Assembly (NCBI RefSeq): GCF_017254865.1
Contig: NZ_JAFKCV010000008.1
Span: 62,001 to 126,000, forward strand
DNA: 64,000 bases
From: Bowmanella dokdonensis
Lineage (GTDB): Bacteria; Pseudomonadota; Gammaproteobacteria; Enterobacterales; Alteromonadaceae
Direction of reading: 5' to 3'
Under the pieces are notes generated by a model. The model worked only from the letters and a program-made list of their open reading frames with translations. It was not told the DNA's origin and searched no databases. A program made the translations under genes and the position numbers. Shown in pieces: positions 57,321 through 64,000 of the stretch. Numbering within the stretch: the stretch's first letter is position 1; every line of letters starts with the position of its first letter.

Positions 57321-58096
57321 GCCGGACTCTCCAGCGACAACAGGTACTTGAGCAGGCTGTTATAGGCAAATACTCCCCGGCTCCTGGGACAGAACACCGG
57401 CGGTGGACTCTGGGCCTGACTGGCATCTCGGAAGCGCGTATCCACCGGGATCACCCCGTTCCAGACCAGATCACCGTAGGTCTCGCGCAACTTCCGGTAA
57501 GCCTCGATGGCCGCATTGGTTCGCTTATCAAACATGGTGGGAATAATAGTAAACCGATAAGGATGGGGCTGGGATTTCTGCATGATTTCCAGGGTATGCA
57601 TCATACGATCCAGCCCCTTGAGAGCGAGAAATTCAGTCTGTACCGGAATAAGGATACGGTGGCAGGCCGCCAGGGCATTGACCATTAACACCCCCAGGAC
57701 AGGAGGGCAATCCATCAGGGCAAAGTCAAATTCCTTCTCTACCAGCTGCAGGGCCTTTTTCAATACCAGGCCCATGCCGCCCTGGTTACCCATTGTCCTG
57801 TCCAGTGTCGCCAACGCCATGGTGGCGGGCAGGATAAACAGGGAGTCCAGTTTGGTCGGACACAGGCAGTCCAGTACCCGGTCTGCGGTCAGTTTTTTGG
57901 CTGAGGTAAAGACATCGTAGAGACTGGTGGACAGCTCTTCTGAATCCACGCCGAAGTAGTAGCTAAGGGAAGCATGGGGATCCGTATCTACCAGGATTAC
58001 CCGTTTGCCCTGCTGGGCCAGCAGGGCGCCCAGCGTTACGGTGGAGGTGGTCTTACCCACTCCCCCTTTCTGATTCGCCACAGTCCAGACAATCAC
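57317..58096 (-). CDS. parC: ParC (ParA-like ATPase) of the chemotaxis system
   Basis: 259 residues. Deviant Walker A KGGVGKTTSTVTLGALLA and DTDPHASLSYYFG, the ParA/Soj fold; the usual signatures of a plasmid- or chromosome-partition ParA are not separately testable here. Between cheB and parP, it fits ParC, which uses ATP-driven dynamics to place chemotaxis arrays at the old pole. GTG start at 58096 with AAGG 7 bases upstream. Confidence 0.88.
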   Translation of the reverse strand: MIVWTVANQKGGVGKTTSTVTLGALLAQQGKRVILVDTDPHASLSYYFGVDSEELSTSLYDVFTSAKKLTADRVLDCLCPTKLDSLFILPATMALATLDRTMGNQGGMGLVLKKALQLVEKEFDFALMDCPPVLGVLMVNALAACHRILIPVQTEFLALKGLDRMMHTLEIMQKSQPHPYRFTIIPTMFDKRTNAAIEAYRKLRETYGDLVWNGVIPVDTRFRDASQAQSPPPVFCPRSRGVFAYNSLLKYLLSLESPA

Positions 58097-58131
58097 ATCT
58101 TAACCTTTTAGATTCAGACTCTGTCGGACTG

Positions 58132-59244
58132 TCAGACCGACATTTCCAGCAGAATATTGGCGGCCATGTCGACCAGATCCATACTGGCCGAAGAGAGTCC
58201 GGCCACAGTCACAGCCTGGGGCATCCCATAGACCACGCAGCTTTTCTCGTCCTGGGCCCAAATGGTCGCTCCACGCTGCTTAAGGGAATGGCAACCGTCC
58301 CTGCCATCGGCGCCCATCCCGGTCAGAATCACACCCAGCACATCGCCACCATAAATTCTCGACAATGAAGCAAAGCTTAAATCCACACTGGGCTTATAGG
58401 TAATGGCCTGGTGCGCGGGATCTTCGATGATGCGGATCCGGCATGCCCGGCTGGTGCCTTCCACCAGCATTTGCTTACCACCCGGCGCCAGATAAGCACA
58501 ACCCGGCTGCACGGGCTCACCGTTCTCTGCTTCCTTGACCTTAATCTGGCAAAGGTTGTTCATCCTGGCGGCAAAGGCAGAGGTAAAGGTACCGGGCATA
58601 TGCTGCACCAGAAAGATGGGATAAGGAAAATTGGCCGGCAACTTGGTCAGTATGGTTTGCAGGGCGACCGGTCCGCCGGTGGAAGCCCCTATGGCCAGTG
58701 CCGCATAGCGCTTGCCTGAGGCGCGGCTCAGACGAACGGATTCGCCTCCGGTTACCGGCGCTCTGGGTGGAATGGGCTTGTCCCGCAAAGCCGGTCTGTC
58801 CGCTTCGCGCAGACGACTCAGGCTGCTTACCGGACGACTGTATAACCTGCGCCGGGCCAGGGCCCTGACGCGCTGTTGTAAGAGCGAGATGGCTTCGGCC
58901 CGCTCCCTGGCAATATCCTCGAATTTCTTCGGCAGAAAATCCAGCGCCCCGGCATCCAGCGCGTCCAGTGTGGCCTGGGCGCCTTCATGGGTCAGTGAGG
59001 AAAACATCAGGATAGGGGTGGGGTTGGCAGCCATGATCTGTCTGACCGCACTGATGCCATCCATGACCGGCATCTCAATGTCCATGGTAATGACATCAGG
59101 CTTGAGCTCGGCCGCCATGGCGATGGCTTCTTTGCCGTTTTTCGCCTCACCCACCACAGTCAGGCCGGGATCCTGATTCAGAAAGCCGGCCACCCGCTTG
59201 CGAAAGAAGGTCGAATCATCAACCACCAGCACTTTGTATCGCAT
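58132..59244 (-). CDS. cheB: Chemotaxis response regulator methylesterase CheB
   Basis: 370 residues. N-terminal receiver domain ([20 protein letters not shown]) and C-terminal methylesterase with catalytic Ser ([17 protein letters not shown]), His ([11 protein letters not shown]) and Asp ([11 protein letters not shown]). Removes methyl groups from receptors and so resets sensitivity. Its start overlaps the cheA stop by one base (TAATG). Confidence 0.96.
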   Translation of the reverse strand: MRYKVLVVDDSTFFRKRVAGFLNQDPGLTVVGEAKNGKEAIAMAAELKPDVITMDIEMPVMDGISAVRQIMAANPTPILMFSSLTHEGAQATLDALDAGALDFLPKKFEDIARERAEAISLLQQRVRALARRRLYSRPVSSLSRLREADRPALRDKPIPPRAPVTGGESVRLSRASGKRYAALAIGASTGGPVALQTILTKLPANFPYPIFLVQHMPGTFTSAFAARMNNLCQIKVKEAENGEPVQPGCAYLAPGGKQMLVEGTSRACRIRIIEDPAHQAITYKPSVDLSFASLSRIYGGDVLGVILTGMGADGRDGCHSLKQRGATIWAQDEKSCVVYGMPQAVTVAGLSSASMDLVDMAANILLEMSV

Positions 59245-61439
59245 TACTTGCTTAATTTCTTGTTGTCTTTCAGACCTTTTCTGGCGTACCGCTTCAGGAG
59301 ACTGGGAACATCCAGTATCAAAGCAATACCGCCGTCACTGGTGATAGTGGCACCGGCCATGCCCGGGGTGCCCTGCAACAAGGCATCCAATGGTTTGATA
59401 ACCACCTCTTCCTGACCAATCAGGGCGTCCACCACAAAGCCCACCTGCTGGGTACCAATCTGAACCACCACCACATGGCCCTTGGCCTTGTCGATCTTGA
59501 CCTTTTCCTTGCTGCGATTGAGCCACTCCTTGAGGTAGAACAGGGGAATGGCCTTGGAACGCACTATCATGGTCAACTGACCATCCACCGTATTGGTCTT
59601 GCTCATGTCGACGTTGATAATTTCGCTTACCGCTGCCAGCGGCAGGGCAAAAGTCTGCTCGCCAACGATCACCATCAGGGTTGGCAATATCGCCAGTGTC
59701 AGGGGTACCTTGATCTCCAGGCGTGTTCCCACCCCCTTCTCGGAATGAATATGCACCGTGCCGTTGAGTTGGTTGATCTTGGTCTTGACCACGTCCATGC
59801 CGACACCACGGCCGGATATATCGGAGATTTCGGTCTTGGTGGAGAAGCCCGGGGCGAATATCAGATTGAAGGCTTCCACATCGGACATACGCCCCGCCGC
59901 ATCGGCATCCAGCACACCGCGGCTGATGGCAATTTCCTTCAGTTTTTCCGGATCCATGCCCTTACCATCGTCTTCGATGGTCAGCAGGATATGATCCCCT
60001 TCCTGGGACGCTGACAGGGTCACGGTCCCGGTACGTTTCTTACCGGCGGCTTCACGATCATCCGGCATTTCTATGCCGTGATCCACTGAGTTGCGGACCA
60101 GATGCACCAAGGGGTCGGCCAGAGCCTCCACCAGATTTTTGTCCAGGTCGGTCTCTTCACCCACCAGATTGAGATTGATTTCTTTTTTCAGGCTGCGGGC
60201 CAAATCACGCACCACCCGGGGGAAACGTCCGAAGACCTTCTTGATCGGCTGCATGCGGGTCTTCATCACCGCACCCTGCAGATCGCCTGTTACCACATCC
60301 AGGTTGGCGATGGCCTTGGACATGTCTTCATTGTTGACATTGACACCCAGACTCAGCAACCGGTTACGCACCAGCACCAGTTCGCCCACCATGTTCATGA
60401 TCTGATCCAGACGCTTGGTGTCCACCCTGACGGTGGTTTCAGCCGGCGGCGCAGCCGGGGCCTTCTTGTCATCCTTCTTGGCGGCCACCGGCGCAGAGGC
60501 CTTTTCATCAGCCTTAGGTGCCGGAGCAGCCGTTTTAGCCGGCTCAGGCGCGGGCTTTTTCTGGGCAACGGCTGGACTTGGCGTCGACTTGGCAGCTTTT
60601 TCCGCCGGTGGAGCCTCGACATTGGGTGCCTTGCCCTCACCATGCAACTGGTCGAGCAATGCCTCGAACTCATCGTCGGTCATGTCATCGCTGTCGGAGA
60701 CCGAGCTGGAAGGAGCAGGTGGAGGTGTTTTTGCAACAGGTGCCGGGGCAGGCTTCTCTGCGTGGAACTTGCCTTCACCATGTAACTGGTCAAGCAAGGC
60801 TTCAAATTCATCGTCGGTAATATCTTCGTCCCCATCGCCCGTTACAGGAGGCGCAGGCGCAGCGGGGGCCTTGGCGGCAGGGGCGCCTCCCGGACCATGT
60901 AACTCGTCCAGCAGGGCCTCAAATTCATCCTCGCTGATTTCGTCAATATCCCCTTCGCCACCGTCACTGGCAGCGGCCGGTGACGGTTCCGGGGCAGGCT
61001 GGGGTTTTGGTTCGGCTTTGGACGGCGCAGGGGCGGCTTCGTCTGCAGATTCGGGTTTGCTCAGGCGGTGCAGGGCATCCAGTAATTCCGGGTCGGCCGG
61101 CTCCAGTGGTTCCCTCGCCTTCACGCTGGCAAACATCTCGTTGATGGTATCCAGAGCCTGAAGGATGACATCCATCAGTTCGGCTGTCACCTGGCGCTTA
61201 CCCGTACGCAAGACGTCAAACACGTTCTCTGCGCCGTGGCAGGCGTCAACCAGTTCGGTCAGCGACAGAAAGCCGGCGCCCCCTTTGACCGTATGGAATC
61301 CTCGGAAGATGGCATTCAGCAAATCGGCGTCTTCGGGGTTGTTCTCCAGATCGACAAGCTGTTCCTGTAATAACTCCAGGATCTCTCCGGCCTCAACCAG
61401 GAAGTCTTGTAAGATATCCTCGTCAACATCAAACGCCAT
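59244..61439 (-). CDS. cheA: Chemotaxis histidine kinase CheA
   Basis: 731 residues. P1 phosphotransfer domain with the phospho-His (residue 49 in [12 protein letters not shown]), then a long Pro/Ala/Glu-rich region in place of a classic P2 domain, P3/P4 kinase domains ([27 protein letters not shown]) and a CheW-like C-terminal domain. In the linker (residues 171-267) a [12 protein letters not shown] motif occurs three times, with a weaker form ([10 protein letters not shown]) near 117-126. These may bind CheY or ParP, or act as spacers. It is 13 bases from cheZ. Confidence 0.96.
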   Translation of the reverse strand: MAFDVDEDILQDFLVEAGEILELLQEQLVDLENNPEDADLLNAIFRGFHTVKGGAGFLSLTELVDACHGAENVFDVLRTGKRQVTAELMDVILQALDTINEMFASVKAREPLEPADPELLDALHRLSKPESADEAAPAPSKAEPKPQPAPEPSPAAASDGGEGDIDEISEDEFEALLDELHGPGGAPAAKAPAAPAPPVTGDGDEDITDDEFEALLDQLHGEGKFHAEKPAPAPVAKTPPPAPSSSVSDSDDMTDDEFEALLDQLHGEGKAPNVEAPPAEKAAKSTPSPAVAQKKPAPEPAKTAAPAPKADEKASAPVAAKKDDKKAPAAPPAETTVRVDTKRLDQIMNMVGELVLVRNRLLSLGVNVNNEDMSKAIANLDVVTGDLQGAVMKTRMQPIKKVFGRFPRVVRDLARSLKKEINLNLVGEETDLDKNLVEALADPLVHLVRNSVDHGIEMPDDREAAGKKRTGTVTLSASQEGDHILLTIEDDGKGMDPEKLKEIAISRGVLDADAAGRMSDVEAFNLIFAPGFSTKTEISDISGRGVGMDVVKTKINQLNGTVHIHSEKGVGTRLEIKVPLTLAILPTLMVIVGEQTFALPLAAVSEIINVDMSKTNTVDGQLTMIVRSKAIPLFYLKEWLNRSKEKVKIDKAKGHVVVVQIGTQQVGFVVDALIGQEEVVIKPLDALLQGTPGMAGATITSDGGIALILDVPSLLKRYARKGLKDNKKLSK
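60639..60929 (-). repeat. Three copies of a [12 protein letters not shown] motif inside CheA
   Basis: Within CheA, residues 171-182 (DELHG form), 210-221 (DQLHG) and 256-267 (DQLHG); spacings of 39 and 46 residues. The region is acidic helix plus Pro/Ala linker. Confidence 0.85.
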
Positions 61440-61452
61440 GCGTCAATTCCCC

Positions 61453-62199
61453 TTAAAACCCTAAGCTTGAAAGTAGATCATCAACATCATCCTGACCAGT
61501 AACCACATCATCCCGACTCTCAGCATCAATGATGGGCCCTTCCGCCATTTCCTTCTCAGCTTCCTTCCTGGCCTTCTTCTCCGCTTCATCCACTTCCGGC
61601 TCACCGAAAACTTTCAGCATATGTACCAGGTTGTGTTCCACTTCCTTGACCAGCTCGATAACCTTGCGGATGACCTGCCCGGTCAGGTCCTGGTAGCCCT
61701 GGGCCATCAGCACCTCGGTGAGTAATTCATTCAGTCTGGCCGATTCAACACTGGCCTCATCCAGCAGGTTGTCCATATCATGGCAAAGGGATTTGAACTC
61801 ACCCAGTTCAATCTGGCGGCTCATGAGTTTTTTCCACTCTGGCAGGATGCCGGTGATTCTGGCATTCAGCCGCTCTGCAATGGGCATACTGGTTTCCACT
61901 GCATCCATGGTGCGGTTGGCGGCGTTTTCCGTGGTTTCTATGACATAGTTGAGACGGGTCTGGGCATCCGGTATATCTTCCTGGGCCAGATCGGCAATGC
62001 GTGCATCCAGTTGGAAATTGTTCAGCGAATCATGCAACTGGCGGGTCAGCTTGCCGACCTCAGCAAACAGCTCCATTGAGTCCTGCATGGTGGCCGTTTC
62101 CAGCAACTCGGTTGCGGCCTGGTTCTCCCCCTTTTCCAGAAGGATGACCAATTGCCTGGCGTCCTCCAGCGACATGGGAGCTTGGTGGGAATCCGTCAT
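61453..62199 (-). CDS. cheZ: CheY phosphatase CheZ
   Basis: 248 residues. Helical hairpin with the catalytic glutamine motif DLTGQVIRKVIELVKEV and the C-terminal CheY-binding tail DDVDDLLSSLGF. It removes phosphate from CheY-P. The ATG at 62199 is used (TTG at 62202 is one codon longer); AAGGA lies 9 bases upstream. Lies between cheY and cheA. Confidence 0.95.
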   Translation of the reverse strand: MTDSHQAPMSLEDARQLVILLEKGENQAATELLETATMQDSMELFAEVGKLTRQLHDSLNNFQLDARIADLAQEDIPDAQTRLNYVIETTENAANRTMDAVETSMPIAERLNARITGILPEWKKLMSRQIELGEFKSLCHDMDNLLDEASVESARLNELLTEVLMAQGYQDLTGQVIRKVIELVKEVEHNLVHMLKVFGEPEVDEAEKKARKEAEKEMAEGPIIDAESRDDVVTGQDDVDDLLSSLGF

Positions 62200-62234
62200 C
62201 AAGGCGTTCCTTATAAGTTAGGATCCGCCAGGGA

Positions 62235-62618
62235 CTACCCTAGGCGCTCGAATATTTTCTCGAGTTTCTCTTTCAGTGTGGCCGCTGTAAAGGGCTTCAC
62301 CACGTATCCGTTTACCCCTGCCTGGGCGGCAGCAACAATCTGCTCCTTCTTGGCCTCGGCTGTGACCATCAACACGGGAGTATGTTTAAGGTTGTCATCC
62401 GAGCGGATGGCCCTGAGCAGATCAATTCCCTGCATGCCGGGCATGTTCCAGTCGGTAATCACGAAATCGAAATCCCCCTGCTGCAACATGGGTAACGCGG
62501 TGCTGCCGTCGTCAGCTTCGGACACATTGGTAAAGCCCAGGTCCTTCAACAAGTTCTTGATGATGCGTCTCATGGTCGAAAAATCGTCGACCACGAGAAT
62601 TTTCATATTTTTATCCAA
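62235..62618 (-). CDS. cheY: Chemotaxis response regulator CheY
   Basis: 127 residues. Single receiver domain: [20 protein letters not shown], phospho-acceptor region [28 protein letters not shown] and the lysine in YVVKPF. Controls flagellar switching. The TTG at 62618 has GGAGG 5 bases upstream; an ATG four codons later (62606) is the alternative. It is cleanly linked to cheZ. Confidence 0.95.
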   Translation of the reverse strand: MDKNMKILVVDDFSTMRRIIKNLLKDLGFTNVSEADDGSTALPMLQQGDFDFVITDWNMPGMQGIDLLRAIRSDDNLKHTPVLMVTAEAKKEQIVAAAQAGVNGYVVKPFTAATLKEKLEKIFERLG

Positions 62619-62664
62619 AACTGCCTCCGTTGAGGATTCAACCAACTGTTATTCTTATTAAACT

Positions 62665-63387
62665 TTATTCATTATGCCAGCTTTGCATGCGCGTTCTGAG
62701 TCTGAGCATGGCCTGGCTGTGAATCTGGCTGACCCGGGATTCACTGACCTCCAGGACTTCGCCTATCTCACGAAGATTCAGCTCTTCGTCATAGTAGAGG
62801 GACAGTACTATGGCTTCCCGTTCAGGCAAAGTAGTAATAGCATGGGCCAGCGCTTTTTGAAACGATCCCTGTAACAAATCATCAAAGGGCGCATCGGTGC
62901 CGCGGCTCTGTTCGGTGCTGATCACATCTTCAGTGACGCCCAGATCCTCAATCCCCACCATGCGGCCCGCATTCACCTCATTGAGCATCTGGTGATAATC
63001 GTCGATGCTGACCTGCAACTGGGCTGCAATATCGGTATCCCTGGCATCCTGGCCTTTCTCCCGTTCCACCTGGGCAATGGCCTCGGAAATAGCCCGGCTG
63101 TTCTTGTGCACCGAACGGGGGGTCCAGTCACCCTTGCGGATCTCGTCCAGCATGGCTCCACGGATACGGATCCCGGCAAAAGTCTCGAAACTGGCGCCTT
63201 TGGAACCATCAAAATTGCGTGACGCTTCCAACAAGCCAATCATGCCAGCTTGAATCAAATCGTCAACCAAAACACTGGCCGGCAGCCTGGCCATCAGATG
63301 GTGGGCAATGCGCTTAACCAGTGAAGCATGCTGTTCGACCAGCTTCTGTTTATCGTCATGTTGCTGATAGGCGGCGGCTTTATTCAC
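62665..63387 (-). CDS. fliA: Flagellar sigma factor FliA (sigma-28)
   Basis: 240 residues. Regions 2 and 4 of a group 3 sigma factor: DDLIQAGMIGLLEASRNFDG and LPEREAIVLSLYYDEELNLR, with ESRVSQIHSQAMLRLR at the end. Directs transcription of late flagellar and chemotaxis genes. GTG start at 63387 overlaps the flhG stop (GTGA). Precedes cheY. Confidence 0.96.
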   Translation of the reverse strand: MNKAAAYQQHDDKQKLVEQHASLVKRIAHHLMARLPASVLVDDLIQAGMIGLLEASRNFDGSKGASFETFAGIRIRGAMLDEIRKGDWTPRSVHKNSRAISEAIAQVEREKGQDARDTDIAAQLQVSIDDYHQMLNEVNAGRMVGIEDLGVTEDVISTEQSRGTDAPFDDLLQGSFQKALAHAITTLPEREAIVLSLYYDEELNLREIGEVLEVSESRVSQIHSQAMLRLRTRMQSWHNE

Positions 63388-64000
63388 ACTTTATCTCTCT
63401 GGGCCACTCTTCCTTGATTAACCAATTGTTCCAGGAAGAATTCCAGGTGTCCGCCTGGCTGCGAAGGCACAGGCCATTGCGCGGCTTGCTTGGCCAGATT
63501 GCTGATGGCCACTGCCGCAGGCGAACTGGGGAAAATCTCGACGATGGCTTTCTGTTTACGCACCGCTTTGCGGATATTCTCGTCAAAGGGGATGGTGGCC
63601 ACCAGTTCCAGAGCCACATCCAGGAATCTGTTGGTGACTTTGGACAACTTGGCGAACAGCTCCTGGCCTTCACGCAGGTTGCGCACCATGTTGGCAACAA
63701 TCTTGAAACGGAACACGCCGTGATCACGATTGAGAATCTTGATCAGGGCATAGGCATCGGTCAGGGAGGTAGGTTCATCGCAGACCACTACCATAATGTC
63801 CTGGGCAGCCCGGGAGAAACTCAACACCATATCGGAAATACCGGCGGCGGTGTCCACAATCAATACATCGATTTTACTGCGTAACTCACTGAATGCACGA
63901 ATCAGTCCGGCATGTTCAGTAGGGGTCAGTTCCGTCATGGACTGGGTGCCGGAAGTGGCCGGCGCAATCTTGACCCCATAAGGGCCTTCCACCAGCACTT
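63384..64000 (-). CDS. flhG: Flagellar number regulator FlhG/FleN (5' end beyond window)
   Basis: About 205 C-terminal residues of a MinD/ParA-type ATPase; the P-loop is off the right edge. Seen are the DTAAGISDMVLSFSRAAQDI segment, VVCDEPTSLTDAYALIKILN and the end HLEFFLEQLVNQGRVAQRDK. With FlhF it sets the number and place of polar flagella and restrains FlrA-type regulators. It lies directly upstream of fliA, overlapping it by four bases, the usual polar-flagellum order. Confidence 0.92.
   Translation of the reverse strand, partial: VLVEGPYGVKIAPATSGTQSMTELTPTEHAGLIRAFSELRSKIDVLIVDTAAGISDMVLSFSRAAQDIMVVVCDEPTSLTDAYALIKILNRDHGVFRFKIVANMVRNLREGQELFAKLSKVTNRFLDVALELVATIPFDENIRKAVRKQKAIVEIFPSSPAAVAISNLAKQAAQWPVPSQPGGHLEFFLEQLVNQGRVAQRDKV

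Noticed and set aside
57317-58096. ParA-like ATPase considered as a chromosome or plasmid partition gene
   Set aside because: Its place between cheB and parP-cheW fits the chemotaxis-array ParC better; no parB or parS-like sites are nearby.
60415-61161. 248-codon Ser/Ala/Gly-rich frame opposite cheA
   Set aside because: It mirrors the Pro/Ala linker of CheA; low complexity, no start signals, no independent support.

Overview
The window looks like chromosomal DNA of a free-living, polarly flagellated marine-type gammaproteobacterium, most likely an Alteromonadales member (Alteromonadaceae-like). This is inferred from gene order (rlmN-pilW-rodZ-ispG-hisS-yfgM-bamB-der, queA-tgt-yajC-secD-secF, trmJ-cysE-iscR-iscS, flhG-fliA-cheY-cheZ-cheA-cheB-parC-parP-cheW) and from the sequences, not from any database search. 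I see no rRNA, tRNA, CRISPR array, insertion sequence or prophage.

Layout. 1-6553: an envelope/stress cluster with two BON-domain proteins, a diguanylate cyclase, a DUF4398 lipoprotein, an OmpA-type lipoprotein, an ElaB/YqjD-YqjE-YqjK-like membrane trio, two Crp/Fnr paralogues and an Lmo0937-type mini membrane protein. 6661-12526: an unknown exported protein, guaB-guaA and divergent xseA. 12541-24124: a protein with a PEP-CTERM-like tail, an exported histidine phosphatase, and the conserved der-bamB-yfgM-hisS-ispG-rodZ-pilW-rlmN and ndk block, all on the minus strand. 24308-25099: a periplasmic-binding-protein-like protein. 25433-31575: a complete SUF iron-sulfur operon (sufB-C-D-S-A-T-E). 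It faces, tail to tail, a minus-strand trmJ-cysE-iscR-iscS block in which the usual iscU-iscA-hscB-hscA-fdx genes do not follow iscS. 35127-41791: suhB, then secF/secD/yajC/tgt/queA. 42341-48795: a yjfI-yjfJ-(K+ channel)-yjfK-yjfL-yjfM-(S23 protein)-yjfC-rhomboid membrane module. 48958-50299: a YeeN-like YebC protein and a cupin. 50401-55522: the glyoxylate shunt (aceA, a LysR regulator, malate synthase G). 55655-64000: DUF2802 protein and the polar flagellar chemotaxis operon running into fliA and flhG, cut by the right edge.

How it works together. Two IscR-type operators are visible, one before iscR and one before sufB. IscR would therefore control both its own two-gene operon and SUF, making SUF the likely housekeeping Fe-S system under feedback control. 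IscS lacks the C-terminal tail seen in classical IscS, consistent with loss of IscU locally. The yjf module joins a PspA-family protein, a ligand-gated-type K+ channel, small membrane proteins and a glutathionylspermidine-synthase-like ligase; this suggests a membrane-stress role but the function is unproved. The chemotaxis operon carries the ParC/ParP polar-localisation pair, and its CheA has three internal copies of a [12 protein letters not shown] motif where P2 would be.

Leads most worth checking: the remodelled ISC/SUF locus with its IscR sites and short IscS; the expanded yjf module with an inserted S23 gene; a family of 7-bp periodic tracts placed after plus-strand genes; the duplicated 118-nt element at 45197-45474; and the CheA internal repeats.
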